Positions 24,446 through 32,449 are shown, counted from the stretch's first letter. The stretch is 64,000 bases of DNA from Ancylobacter radicis (GCF_018449475.1 NZ_JAHCQH010000014.1:124001-188000); one strand, 5' to 3'. Notes: a model not told the origin generated them from the letters alone. Program-made: numbers and translations.

Positions 24446-25477
24446 ATGAGTGGGAAGCAGGACAACAACAGGTATGCGGCGCTAGACGGGCTGCGCGCCG
24501 TTTCGGCTATTATGGTCTACGGGGTGCATTTCGGCGGGCCGGCATGGGCGCCATATTCGGGGTGGCTCGGGGTTCAAGCATTCTTTGTTCTGAGCGGGTT
24601 CCTGATAACCGGGATGCTGCTTCAGGAAAGGGAAGCGAGCGGCACGGTTGCAATGGGGGCGTTCTACCTTCGCCGCGCCGCGCGCATTCTACCGGCATAC
24701 TCGGTCGTTTTGTGCATCGTTGTGCTCCAAGCTTATATCTATGAGCCATTCTGGCCCGCGGTGCGCGAAGCTCTGCCGTTCTTCCTGACCTTCACCAACG
24801 AGTTTGCTCCGCCGACAAACTTCATGCCGAGTTGGACGCTCGGGATAGAGTGGAAATTCTATCTCGTCTGGCCGCTGGTGTTCCTTCTGCCGTTGTCGTG
24901 GCGTGGGCTAGCTGTAGCGTGGGCTCTTGCGGTCGCCGTCTTTGTAATCAATTGGAACGTCAGGATTTTCCAAGCGAGCCACTATTCAGTCCTGTTGATC
25001 GGGGCGGGGCTGGCGATTGCCATGCAGCACGAGGGGCTGCGGAGGCGGCTTGAGCATCTTTCCTCGCCTCTGGCGTCGGTCGCGTTACTTGCGGGAGTGG
25101 TGGCCTTCCATGTGTGGTCGCTCGACTTAAAGGCACTCCTTGGCGATGGGCGAATGAACATCGTTTACGGGGCGCTGATCGCCGGGCTTCTGGTGGCACT
25201 GCTCGGCAATAACCCGGTACAACAACTGTTCGGATCCGCGCCGCTCGCCGCCATCGGCCGGCGGTCATACTCGTTCTATCTGGTGCAGATCATTGCGCTC
25301 CAGGCTTTCAACGGCGTGATCCTTGGCGTGCCTCCATCGACCGGCGGGCTCGTCGGGGCTGTCGTGGTCGGGCTTATGCTCGCAGACATCATGTATCGAT
25401 ACGTCGAACTGCCGGCCATATCCGCCGCAAGGGCGCTGCTCGTGAGACCAAAACGAAAGGCGGCACAGCCCGCCTGA
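24446..25477 (+). CDS. Membrane acyltransferase (acyltransferase 3, OafA-like)
   Basis: 343 residues from the ATG at 24446, with GGAGGT upstream; the GTG at 24416 has none. Ten or so hydrophobic segments and the family motif set RYAALDGLRAVSAIMVYGVH, FFVLSGFLITGML, FYLRRAARILPAY and SWTLGIEWKFYLVWPL identify an acyltransferase 3 protein. Enzymes of this kind O-acetylate lipopolysaccharide or other surface glycans, and phage copies usually change the host receptor (lysogenic conversion). Placed between two receptor-recognition genes, with its own terminator at 25501. Confidence 0.9.
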   Translation: MSGKQDNNRYAALDGLRAVSAIMVYGVHFGGPAWAPYSGWLGVQAFFVLSGFLITGMLLQEREASGTVAMGAFYLRRAARILPAYSVVLCIVVLQAYIYEPFWPAVREALPFFLTFTNEFAPPTNFMPSWTLGIEWKFYLVWPLVFLLPLSWRGLAVAWALAVAVFVINWNVRIFQASHYSVLLIGAGLAIAMQHEGLRRRLEHLSSPLASVALLAGVVAFHVWSLDLKALLGDGRMNIVYGALIAGLLVALLGNNPVQQLFGSAPLAAIGRRSYSFYLVQIIALQAFNGVILGVPPSTGGLVGAVVVGLMLADIMYRYVELPAISAARALLVRPKRKAAQPA

Positions 25478-25500
25478 ACCGATCAACATCAACGTCAATC

Positions 25501-25524
25501 AAGCCGCCTTCGGGCGGCTTTTTT
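25501..25524 (+). terminator. Strong rho-independent terminator after the acyltransferase gene
   Basis: Perfect 8-bp stem AAGCCGCC/GGCGGCTT with a TTCG tetraloop, followed by TTTT. It separates the acyltransferase from the remaining tail-fibre genes and suggests independent expression. Confidence 0.9.
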
Positions 25525-25542
25525 CATGCCTGGGATTCCGAC

Positions 25543-26394
25543 ATGACCGATTTCACGATCACGCTCTATCGCAGCACGGACGACCCGCCGCGCACGGTGC
25601 GTTTCGATGGGCTCGACACCACGGGTAAGGGGTTGGAGCTTGTCATCCAACCCAAGAACAAGATGCGCATCACGCTTTCGACGGCGGATGAGACGCTGGC
25701 GAAGACAGATGATGAAGACGGGTTTGTCCTGTCCTACACCAAGGACTTCGTCGCGGGCCTGCCGCTGGGGCTCAACACCACCTGCGACGTGTTCCTCGTC
25801 AACGAAAACGAGACCGAGCGTAAGCTGGCGGCGGGCGTCATCAAGGTTGGTGGGGAAGGTGAGTTCTTCGATGCCGCCGAGGCGACCGTCTATGTAGCCG
25901 GGCCTCAGGGTATCACCGGGGCGTCGGTGCTTAAAGGCGCCGGAACGCCATCATCCGAAGCCGGCGCCGTGGGTGATATCTACATCGACGAGCTGACCCT
26001 CGCGACCTGGGGGCCGAAGACCGGATCTGGTTGGGGCGGCGTCGCCTCCGGCTCGCTGCTGAGCGCTTTCGTTACGGCCAAGACCGCGACCGTGAGCGTG
26101 GCGTCGTCCGTGACCTTCGTGCCCGCCACGCACGCAGGTAAGATGCTGCTGCTGTCATCCTCCGGTGAAACGACGATCACGCTGCCTGATGACATCACCA
26201 TGGCCGGCTATGGCTTCACGGTGAACTGCGCTTCGGATCGGTACTGCACGTTCTCGCCCGCGTCCGGCGCGTCGCTGGAGCATCCCGACGATCACACGGC
26301 GGGGCTCGAAAAGGGCATCGCCGTAGCTCACGCCGTGCTGAACGCGGCCGGCGATCACCTCATCTGGAAGATCGCGGGGGCGACGCAGGCATGA
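25543..26394 (+). CDS. Tail fibre/baseplate-type structural protein
   Basis: 283 residues. The N-terminal about 115 residues form a beta domain (MTDFTITLYRSTDDPPRTVRF..., LELVIQPKNKMRITLSTAD), then a collagen-like GPQGITGASVLKGAGTPSSEAGAVGDIYID, and then TLATWGPKTGSGWGG, a repeat unit common in phage fibres, and a C-terminal beta sandwich. Overlaps the next gene by four bases. The combination indicates a connector or fibre protein that carries the sialidase-like protein, but this is inferred. Confidence 0.75.
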   Translation: MTDFTITLYRSTDDPPRTVRFDGLDTTGKGLELVIQPKNKMRITLSTADETLAKTDDEDGFVLSYTKDFVAGLPLGLNTTCDVFLVNENETERKLAAGVIKVGGEGEFFDAAEATVYVAGPQGITGASVLKGAGTPSSEAGAVGDIYIDELTLATWGPKTGSGWGGVASGSLLSAFVTAKTATVSVASSVTFVPATHAGKMLLLSSSGETTITLPDDITMAGYGFTVNCASDRYCTFSPASGASLEHPDDHTAGLEKGIAVAHAVLNAAGDHLIWKIAGATQA

Positions 26395-28712
26395 CTACGA
26401 CCGTTGGGATTCCGCTCGGCACAGCGGCGGCGCGGGGCGCTGTTGCGACGCGCCGCTGGTTTGACGGCTGGGCGTTCTCGCGCGATTCCGTCACCACGGG
26501 CTGGACCTATGACGGCTATCTGCGGAGCTTCCCAACCGGACGCAAGGCGATCACTGATCTGGGGCTGATGGTCGAGGGGGCGTCGGCCAATTATTACGAC
26601 AACCCGACCGACTTCACGCAGGCTAATTGGACCAAGGTCAACGCGAGCATAGCGACGGGCGGACCTGCCGGCCCTGACGGTGTCGCGGGGCAGTATATTG
26701 TCGAAGACACAGCGTCAGGCGAGCACGGTATCCAGTCGCAGTCTGTCAATTGGACGACCGGTGATACTAAAAGCATATCGTTTATCCTCGACCAGGATAC
26801 CGCGAAATACTTTCAGTTGAATGCGTCATCGTCTCGATTTGGCCTGAACGCTTGGGGTAATTTTGACGTTGAGCTTGGGTATGTCGGGTCTTCCGGGTCG
26901 GCCCTGAAAAAGATCGGCATGATGCCGGTTGCTGGCGGTCAGTATTATTGCTGGGCAACGATGGAGGCGACCGGCACAGGGGCCGGCAATGATTTCCTGA
27001 CCTTGGTGACTTCTGCCGGATCGCCTCGGTCTGAAGCTCACGACGGCACTGAGGAGCGCGGCTATATCCAGAGGGTGCAGGTCGAGGAGCTAACCTACGT
27101 TAGCGCCCCATTCGCTGGCACCAAGGCTTCAACCGAGATGACGAAGGCGGAGCCGCTACCCGCCGGAAGCTGGGATATCGAGTTCGAAGCCACGTGGCTG
27201 TCGGAGCAAAACACCAGCACGAAAAATCTGGCTCGGCTGTTCTCTTGGAGTGATGAGACATACGACCACCACATCACGATCCTGCCGGACGACGAGAATT
27301 ACCTTGGGCTTGAGTACAATGAGGGCGGCACCACGTCGCTGCTCTATATTGAGACCAGCGCCGATTGCGATTACGGCTCGTATCGCCCCTATAGGTCAGT
27401 CCGCGCGGCGGTTCGCTACGATGATGAAACCAGCAGCCTCGCTCTGTTTATCAATGGCCGCAAGGTCTATGAGGGCGTCGTCACGGAACCGACCGCGTGG
27501 ACGACAATCCGCCTTGGCGGTTCGCCCGACAACGCCCGCCGCAGCTCCGCCTATTGGGACGACTGCCGCCTGACCAAGCGCCTGCGTACCGATGATGAAA
27601 TCGTCGTGTCAACCACCCGCAAGGCGCTCGCCGCGCCCATCGTCGAGACGGATGTTGACCCCGAGGATGGGGGACGGGTCTACCGCGCCTCCCGCATGAT
27701 CCCGGCGATCTGCCGCGTCGGCACCCGCACTTTTTACGGCTGGCAGGACATGGACACCCTCACGCATCCCTCTGGCGAGGGGCCGGGCGCCTATGTCGTG
27801 CTCGCCTATCGCGATGACGGCGACACGGTGTCGACGGTGTTTGCGCATATTCGCCCGCCCAACCGCTATTGGCAGCACACCCATGTTCCGCATTTCTGGC
27901 TTCGGCCGGATGGCGAGTTGGTGTGCTTCTTCTCGATGGGCGGGAGCGGCTGCGTCCACGACGGCTACACCGGCATTTGGGCGGCGCGGATCACCGATCT
28001 ATCATCTGCCGCCCCGACCGTGGCGCTCACAGGCCGGCTTGCTGATGGCGAGGCTCACAAGCCCTTCGACTTCGACGGCGGCCATTACATGGGCGTCGAA
28101 ATATGGCCGAGCGCCATCCTACCGACGCGGCCGGGTCTGACGCCGGGCAAATATATCTACCAGATCGACTATGACACTCTCGCCCTGACGCAGATCGGCG
28201 TTCTGCCTGTCGGCCGCAACGACACGTTCGGCGAGGCGGCCTACGTCGAACTGGATGACGGAACTTGTCTCGCCCATTGGCGGACCACACTAGGCGATCA
28301 ATACGCGGTGTCGGCGGTGGGTGATCTATCCTCTTGGGGTTCGGCGCAGGACTTCACCGCCTTCACCACGTGCAACAGCCGCGCCGCGCTGATGCGCTCT
28401 CCATCTGGTCGCCTGGTCAAGGTGTTCAACAATTCGGCCAGCCGCACGAACATGCGCGTCGCTCTTTCTGACGATGAGGGTGCGACTTGGCCCTATTACT
28501 ACACCTTCGACACCCGTTCTAACATCTCCTACCCAGATGTGACCTTCACCGCCACGGGCACGATCCAAATCACCTATGACCGCGAGCGTTACCCTAATGC
28601 GGGGACGGGCGCTCGGCAGATCATTGAGGCGCAGGTTGTCGAAGCCGATGTCGTCGCAGGTACCGCCTCCGGCAGCACTGTCTTGCTGACAGTCGCGGAC
28701 GCCAGCCCGTAA
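26391..28712 (+). CDS. Sialidase-like tail protein (LamG-like domain plus beta-propeller)
   Basis: 773 residues. The N-terminal 240 residues form beta-sandwich domains that bind ligands (PTDFTQANWTKVNAS... is a common phage fibre module), followed by a concanavalin/LamG-like domain about 255-410 (GSWDIEFEATWLSEQ..., LALFINGRKVYEGV). Residues about 430-770 have the propeller architecture of sialidases, with one good Asp-box SDDEGATW at residues 693-700 and several weak ones. The catalytic arginine triad cannot be confirmed by eye. A receptor-degrading or receptor-binding function is plausible; specificity for sialic acid is not shown. Confidence 0.7.
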   Translation: MTTTVGIPLGTAAARGAVATRRWFDGWAFSRDSVTTGWTYDGYLRSFPTGRKAITDLGLMVEGASANYYDNPTDFTQANWTKVNASIATGGPAGPDGVAGQYIVEDTASGEHGIQSQSVNWTTGDTKSISFILDQDTAKYFQLNASSSRFGLNAWGNFDVELGYVGSSGSALKKIGMMPVAGGQYYCWATMEATGTGAGNDFLTLVTSAGSPRSEAHDGTEERGYIQRVQVEELTYVSAPFAGTKASTEMTKAEPLPAGSWDIEFEATWLSEQNTSTKNLARLFSWSDETYDHHITILPDDENYLGLEYNEGGTTSLLYIETSADCDYGSYRPYRSVRAAVRYDDETSSLALFINGRKVYEGVVTEPTAWTTIRLGGSPDNARRSSAYWDDCRLTKRLRTDDEIVVSTTRKALAAPIVETDVDPEDGGRVYRASRMIPAICRVGTRTFYGWQDMDTLTHPSGEGPGAYVVLAYRDDGDTVSTVFAHIRPPNRYWQHTHVPHFWLRPDGELVCFFSMGGSGCVHDGYTGIWAARITDLSSAAPTVALTGRLADGEAHKPFDFDGGHYMGVEIWPSAILPTRPGLTPGKYIYQIDYDTLALTQIGVLPVGRNDTFGEAAYVELDDGTCLAHWRTTLGDQYAVSAVGDLSSWGSAQDFTAFTTCNSRAALMRSPSGRLVKVFNNSASRTNMRVALSDDEGATWPYYYTFDTRSNISYPDVTFTATGTIQITYDRERYPNAGTGARQIIEAQVVEADVVAGTASGSTVLLTVADASP

Positions 28713-28748
28713 TCGCCCGCCCACCACTCCCACAATCGGAGCCTACCC

Positions 28749-28982
28749 ATGCGCCTCGTCCCTCATTGGCGGGCGGTGCTGCTGCGCGCCTGGAGCGTCT
28801 GGTGCATCGCGCTCATCGCGGTGATCCAGGGGCTCGACGCCGCGCTGCCGCTCATCGGCTTTGCTCTGCCCATCCCCGAGGGGTGGCTGCCCTGGGTGAC
28901 GCTGTCCGTCGCCATCCTCGCCGCGCTGATGCGGCTCATCCCCCAACGATCGATCAGCGGAGGCCGAGATGCCGATCAGTAA
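28749..28982 (+). CDS. Candidate holin (DUF7940-like small membrane protein)
   Basis: 77 residues with two hydrophobic segments (VLLRAWSVWCIALIAVIQGL and GWLPWVTLSVAILAALMRLI) joined by a proline-rich turn and a positively charged N-terminus (MRLVPHWR). Proteins starting with this M-R-L-V-x-x-W-R-A-V-L motif sit next to phage lysozymes in alphaproteobacterial prophages and are taken to be holins. It overlaps the lysozyme gene by 14 bases, which supports the role. Confidence 0.75.
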   Translation: MRLVPHWRAVLLRAWSVWCIALIAVIQGLDAALPLIGFALPIPEGWLPWVTLSVAILAALMRLIPQRSISGGRDADQ

Positions 28983-29553
28983 ACTGCGCCCAACCAAGCG
29001 GGCGGGGGCGGCGATTGCTGCTGTCGTCGCCGCGAGCATCGGAGGCTATGTCCTGCTTCCCGGCGGGGGCAAGGTGCCGGCGCCCGTCGCGCTCGCCATG
29101 GAAACGCTGGTGCAGCCGTGGGAGGGGCGCGAACTGCGGGCCTATCACGACCGCCTTGCAAAGCCCCCCGTCTGGACGATCTGCGACGGCGACACGGACA
29201 ATGTGCGGCCGGGCATGGTGGAGACACCGGCGGGCTGCGACAGGCGCCTGATCACGCGGCTGGTGAGGGATTTCTATCAGCCGCTCACCCGGTGCATCGC
29301 CGGCTTCGAGGCGCGCCCGATCGCGTGGCAGGCGATGATGACATCGCTCGGCTACAATGTCGGCGTGGCGGCGACGTGCCGGTCGACGGCCGCGCGCCTT
29401 GGGCGGGCCGGACAGTACCGGGCGAGCTGCGAGGCGGCGACGGCGTTCAACCGCGCCGGCGGCAAGGTGCTGATCGGCCTCCAGCGCCGCCGCGAGATGG
29501 GCGACGCCACGCGCATCGGCGAGGGCGAGCTTTGCGTGACGGGGCTCGAATGA
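28969..29553 (+). CDS. Phage endolysin, GH24 lysozyme with N-terminal anchor
   Basis: 194 residues. Residues 12-31 are weakly hydrophobic and Ala/Gly-rich, like a signal-anchor-release domain that exports the enzyme and holds it inactive until the membrane depolarises. The catalytic GH24 pattern is WEGRELRAYHD...VWTIC, with E52, D61 and T70 in the T4 lysozyme order (E11-D20-T26) but with a longer Asp-Thr loop. The enzyme cleaves peptidoglycan. It overlaps both the holin candidate and the spanin gene. Confidence 0.88.
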   Translation: MPISKLRPTKRAGAAIAAVVAASIGGYVLLPGGGKVPAPVALAMETLVQPWEGRELRAYHDRLAKPPVWTICDGDTDNVRPGMVETPAGCDRRLITRLVRDFYQPLTRCIAGFEARPIAWQAMMTSLGYNVGVAATCRSTAARLGRAGQYRASCEAATAFNRAGGKVLIGLQRRREMGDATRIGEGELCVTGLE

Positions 29554-29978
29554 TGGGTGCCCTGCTCGACCTGTTTCCGGCATGGGCGAATAGCCTCACG
29601 GCTTCCGGCCTGCTGCTCGCCGGCATCGCGGGGGTGCTATACGGCCTGTTCCCACTAGCCCCCTATGGCCGCGTGGTGCAGATCCTTGCCGCCGGGATGA
29701 TCGGCTATGCCTGCTATCTCGGCGGCTATGCCGGGGCGCAGGCGGCGTGTGAGGCCGATTCGCTGCGGCAGCAACTCGCCGACACCAATCGCGACCTGAC
29801 CGCCGTCACCGAAGCCGCCGCCGACGCCTCGCGCCGGGCCGCGATCCTTGACGAAACCCTCGAAGCCAATCAGCACAGGATCGACGCCTATGAGGCCGAA
29901 CTTGCCGCGCGCCCTGCGGATAGCCGCTGTGCTCTCCGCTCTGATGACATTCGCGGCCTGCTCGGCGGCAAGCCCTAA
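29550..29978 (+). CDS. Inner-membrane spanin (Rz-like)
   Basis: 142 residues from an ATG overlapping the lysozyme stop by four bases. Hydrophobic segments at about 10-35 and 40-62 anchor the protein, and residues 65-125 form a helical coiled coil (DSLRQQLADTNRDLTAVTEAAADASRRAAIL...). This matches Rz-type i-spanins, which span the periplasm and fuse inner and outer membranes in the last step of lysis. The typical Rz1 partner is embedded in the +1 frame of its 3' end. Confidence 0.75.
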   Translation: MMGALLDLFPAWANSLTASGLLLAGIAGVLYGLFPLAPYGRVVQILAAGMIGYACYLGGYAGAQAACEADSLRQQLADTNRDLTAVTEAAADASRRAAILDETLEANQHRIDAYEAELAARPADSRCALRSDDIRGLLGGKP

Positions 29979-30171
29979 GCCGTCGCCCGTGGTGCTCCCC
30001 GCCGCGCCGGACTGGCTCGCCCCTGTCGCGCCGCCCAAGATCGCGGCCGGCATGGATGCCCGCGTCGCGCTGGCGCGGACCTATACCGCGCTCACGCTCG
30101 CCAATGGCCGGCTGGAGCAGGGCCGCGCCTGGTACGGCGATATGAAGGCTGGATATGAGGGGGCGCGCTGA
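29890..30171 (+). CDS. Outer-membrane spanin lipoprotein (Rz1-like), overlapping the Rz gene
   Basis: 93 residues from the ATG at 29890, which begins inside the Rz-like gene in a shifted frame (89-base overlap). A signal with RALRIAAVLSALMTFAAC ends in a lipobox-like FAAC, giving a lipidated cysteine near residue 23, and the following stretch is proline-rich (PKPSPVVLPAAPDWLAPVAPP), the hallmark of Rz1. The C-terminal helix is longer than in lambda Rz1. The nested arrangement supports the spanin pair. Confidence 0.75.
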   Translation: MRPNLPRALRIAAVLSALMTFAACSAASPKPSPVVLPAAPDWLAPVAPPKIAAGMDARVALARTYTALTLANGRLEQGRAWYGDMKAGYEGAR

Positions 30172-30527
30172 TGACCGGAGCTGTGACGGGAGAAATGGTC
30201 CTCTTTTTTCTGGCCATCATGGGCGCCGTCGCCGGGGTGTGGTGGCGGATCGAGGGGAAGATCGACAAGGCCATGAAAACGGTGTCCGACGAAGCGAACA
30301 CCCGCGCCAACGCGGCGCATTCGACAGCCGCGCTGGTGCAGAGCCAACTTGGCGAATTCAAGCTGGAGGCGGCCCGCAGCTACGTAAGCAAGGATGACGT
30401 GCAGCAGGTGCGCGACGAAATCCTCGGCGCTGTGGGAGGGGTTCTCAAGTCGGTTGACCGGATCAACGAGCGGCTCGACCGCGTCGTCGAAAACAACGCC
30501 AAGCGGCAACCCGTGCACCGCCCATGA
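30171..30527 (+). CDS. Single-span membrane protein with coiled coil, lysis region
   Basis: 118 residues; its first base is the last base of the Rz1-like stop codon. The N-terminal segment EMVLFFLAIMGAVAGVWW spans the membrane and the rest is a long helix (IEGKIDKAMKTVSDEANTRANAAHSTAAL..., DVQQVRDEILGAVGGVLKSVDRINERLDRV). This topology is shared by some holin accessory and spanin-like proteins, as well as by small phage superinfection proteins. Function unknown. Confidence 0.65.
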   Translation: MTGAVTGEMVLFFLAIMGAVAGVWWRIEGKIDKAMKTVSDEANTRANAAHSTAALVQSQLGEFKLEAARSYVSKDDVQQVRDEILGAVGGVLKSVDRINERLDRVVENNAKRQPVHRP

Positions 30528-30718
30528 CCGCCGATCGCGAGGGCTTCCGGGCCGCCTATCACGCGCCCCTTGACCGGCTAATGCTGTCCGGCCCCGGCTG
30601 GTCCGGCATCGGCACGCCCGAGCAATGGGAGGAGCGCGCCCGGCTCATCCTGCGCGAGGTGCGGCGCCGGAAGGCCGATCCCTATGAGGGCGAGTGGCCG
30701 GATGGCTTCCTGAAGTAG
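30524..30718 (+). CDS. Small phage protein of unknown function
   Basis: 64 residues, four-base overlap with the preceding gene. It is charged and tryptophan-containing (GPGWSGIGTPEQWEERARLILREVRRRKADPYEGEWPDGF). It is the last rightward gene of the prophage and converges on the minus-strand operon only 11 bases beyond its stop. Unrecognised. Confidence 0.6.
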   Translation: MTADREGFRAAYHAPLDRLMLSGPGWSGIGTPEQWEERARLILREVRRRKADPYEGEWPDGFLK

Positions 30719-30729
30719 ATCGCGGACGT

Positions 30730-30915
30730 TTAGGCTGGATGCATATTGACGCTCGCCATGATCAGGCGAGTGATTTCCTGCGATCGACCGCCCGGGCCGA
30801 CACGCGCGTCGATGACGGCGAGCGCTGCGGGCGGCAGGGAAATGTTGACTCTAACGGCCTTGGCATCGTCATCGACGGGAGGGCGGCCACGAGGGCGTTT
30901 TAAGGTTTCGCTCAT
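30730..30915 (-). CDS. Ribbon-helix-helix regulator-like protein
   Basis: 61 residues from the ATG at 30915, coupled by four bases to the gene before it. A basic start (KRPRGRPP, AT-hook-like) leads into AVRVNISLPPAALAVIDARVGPGGRSQEITRLIMASV, a good match to an Arc/CopG ribbon-helix-helix fold with the beta strand VRVNISL. As the last gene of the four-gene minus-strand operon it may regulate that operon or act as an antitoxin-like partner. Confidence 0.75.
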   Translation of the reverse strand: MSETLKRPRGRPPVDDDAKAVRVNISLPPAALAVIDARVGPGGRSQEITRLIMASVNMHPA

Positions 30916-31301
30916 CGTTGGGCACACATCCCGGATATGATTTGCTTGATCAGAGGCAGGGCCGCGCGCATCTCAGGCCATTGATCGGCTGGCACAAGCC
31001 AGATGTCGACGGCTTTGCTGCCCCGGCGTCTCGGTATCATGACCGCACCCTTAACCGACTTGAGGATGTGGTGGCACCGGATATCCAGAGGGATGCTGAC
31101 CTCAAAAGCGGGGCCACCGATGAGCGTGGATGACTCTTCAAGCCGGCAATAATAGGCCGGCATGTTGGTGGGCCGCTGGCCGACAGGATGCCGCGTATAT
31201 TGCGGCCATCCCCCGAGCGAGCGCCATTCCGACCAGTCCTCGAAAAAGACCCCGTCGCGGTGCCTTTGCCTGTCGTGATCCGCGCTTGTGGTATCGCTCA
31301 T
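30912..31301 (-). CDS. Accessory prophage protein of unknown function
   Basis: 129 residues. Polar start with a GVFFEDWSEWRSLGGWPQY stretch, then beta-rich CRLEESSTLIGGPAFEVSIPLDI and KGAVMIPRRRGSKAVDIWLVPADQWPEM. Its start overlaps the stop of the upstream gene and its stop overlaps the ribbon-helix-helix start, so the genes are translated together. I cannot assign a family; a DNA- or protein-binding effector fits the neighbourhood but is not shown. Confidence 0.6.
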   Translation of the reverse strand: MSDTTSADHDRQRHRDGVFFEDWSEWRSLGGWPQYTRHPVGQRPTNMPAYYCRLEESSTLIGGPAFEVSIPLDIRCHHILKSVKGAVMIPRRRGSKAVDIWLVPADQWPEMRAALPLIKQIISGMCAQR

Positions 31302-31612
31302 ATTTCGCCAACCGTTTTATCTCGGGCGACGATGTCCCGGACCTGCTCGTCGCTCGGCCGTGCGTCCAGCACCCACCCTCGGTAAAGCACAACGTCCGGG
31401 GGGAAAAATATCTCGGCCTCAATCAACCAGAGATGCTGGCCATTTGACGGGCGCGTGTAGCTGTAGAGGTCGATTTTAGGTTGCGTCCACTTGGCGGTGC
31501 GCGTCCCCTCTATATCGGCTGTGACAAGCGTCGCCTCTATATTGTGCTTGTCGACCAGCGTCTTGCGGATACGAGGCCCGCTTTCGGTTTCGTCGTACTG
31601 CAGGATTTTCAT
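31298..31612 (-). CDS. Accessory prophage protein of unknown function
   Basis: 104 residues from the ATG at 31612, with GAGGG about 6 bases upstream; the longer reading to 31771 overlaps the previous gene and has no good start. A mixed alpha/beta protein (KILQYDETESGPRIRKTLVDKHNIEATLVTA..., LWLIEAEIFFPPDVVLYRGWVLD, SDEQVRDIVARD). The neighbour before it ends 7 bases away. No known domain recognised. Confidence 0.6.
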   Translation of the reverse strand: MKILQYDETESGPRIRKTLVDKHNIEATLVTADIEGTRTAKWTQPKIDLYSYTRPSNGQHLWLIEAEIFFPPDVVLYRGWVLDARPSDEQVRDIVARDKTVGEI

Positions 31613-31619
31613 GGCGCCC

Positions 31620-31940
31620 TCAGTAATCGCTATCGGCGCGGTCCATCTCGCGGGACAGCCAGGCGCTCCCGCGGTACTTGCCCTGAGCGTCGATGGCGGA
31701 GCGGCGCGCCGGAGCGGAGGCTTTGGCGCGAGCTTCCTGCCGCGCGGCGCGGGGGTTTTCACCCGACACAACGACGTAGTGCAGACCGCGGGACTGGAAC
31801 GTAGTGTCGCTGGTCATCGTGATTTCGGTCGGCGCGGCGCCGGCCCAAGCGGGGGCGGTGAAGGCGGCAATAGCGTCAGCAACGGTCTCGTAGCTGTCGG
31901 AACCGAAGGGGGAAGACTTGTGCTCGATGTGGAAGGCCAT
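31620..31940 (-). CDS. First gene of the minus-strand accessory operon, unknown function
   Basis: 106 residues from the ATG at 31940, with GGGAGAG upstream; the track-length extension to 32015 would run into the promoter. The sequence is polar (MAFHIEHKSSPFGSDSYETVADAIAAF..., then DTTFQSRGLHYVVVSGENPRAARQEARAKASA). It begins about 47 bases after a well-formed promoter at 31987-32015. No family recognised. Confidence 0.6.
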   Translation of the reverse strand: MAFHIEHKSSPFGSDSYETVADAIAAFTAPAWAGAAPTEITMTSDTTFQSRGLHYVVVSGENPRAARQEARAKASAPARRSAIDAQGKYRGSAWLSREMDRADSDY

Positions 31941-31986
31941 TTTCGTCTCTCCCGTTCGCGCCGCAGCGCCGCTATCCATGTGAATT

Positions 31987-32015
31987 AATATACACACGAC
32001 AAATAGAGTGCGCAA
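31987..32015 (-). promoter_or_regulatory. Promoter of the minus-strand accessory operon
   Basis: On the minus strand -35 TTGCGC (32010-32015) and -10 TATATT (31987-31992) are exactly 17 bases apart in an AT-rich island. Just upstream CAAGA-AAAC-TCTTG (5-bp arms) overlaps the first bases of the -35 box and could be an operator. Regulation by the ribbon-helix-helix protein is possible but unproven. Confidence 0.7.
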
Positions 32016-32127
32016 GAGTTTTCTTGTGTAATTAAATTCGCGCGACCGCGCGGATGGCGGCCGGGACCTATCCCGGCATTGTGGTGCGCGCCTCCCCGGT
32101 GCGCGCCGGATTTCCTCCCCAAACCTT

Positions 32128-32160
32128 GCCCCGCCTCTCCTTCGGGAGGGCGGGGCTTTT
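32128..32160 (+). terminator. Stem-loop between the two minus-strand operons
   Basis: GCCCCGCC (32128-32135) pairs with GGCGGGGC (32149-32156) around a TCTCCTTCGGGAG-type inner stem, followed by TTTT on the plus strand. It lies just past the stop of the minus-strand gene at 32172 and before the next promoter, so it probably separates these transcription units. Confidence 0.65.
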
Positions 32161-32171
32161 CGTTCTGTGGC

Positions 32172-32432
32172 TTATTCCCCCGACGGCGGCTCATGACGCT
32201 TGAGCATCTCCGCTGTGTCGAAAAATACGCCCTTCCCATCGTTGACGAAAACGTTGCCATAGACCGACATTTCGCGCGGCGGGTTCAGCACCGCGTAAAT
32301 GGCGTCAGCCACATCCTGTATAGCCGCTCTGCGAACATCTCCGTCCGGCTCAGAGCCCATTCTCTCGGACTGGTAGCGCAACTGGTGTTCAAGCCGGGCG
32401 AACAGTTCGGCGGCTGTCGGTTCCTTGTCCAT
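32172..32432 (-). CDS. Small accessory protein of unknown function
   Basis: 86 residues, start preceded by GGTAGAGG. Helical N-terminus (MDKEPTAAELFARLEHQLRYQSERM), an acidic middle with VADAIYAVLNPP, and a beta end (MSVYGNVFVNDGKGVFFDTAEML). Third gene of a minus-strand trio near the attachment site. Not recognised; small acidic phage proteins of this kind can be host-inhibitory, but nothing here shows it. Confidence 0.55.
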   Translation of the reverse strand: MDKEPTAAELFARLEHQLRYQSERMGSEPDGDVRRAAIQDVADAIYAVLNPPREMSVYGNVFVNDGKGVFFDTAEMLKRHEPPSGE

Positions 32433-32449
32433 CCTCTACCCCTCTCGTT

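Noticed and set aside
30730-31301. Type II toxin-antitoxin pair
   Set aside because: The ribbon-helix-helix protein fits an antitoxin, but its neighbour shows no RelE, PIN, Fic or other toxin motif, so I left both as unknown.
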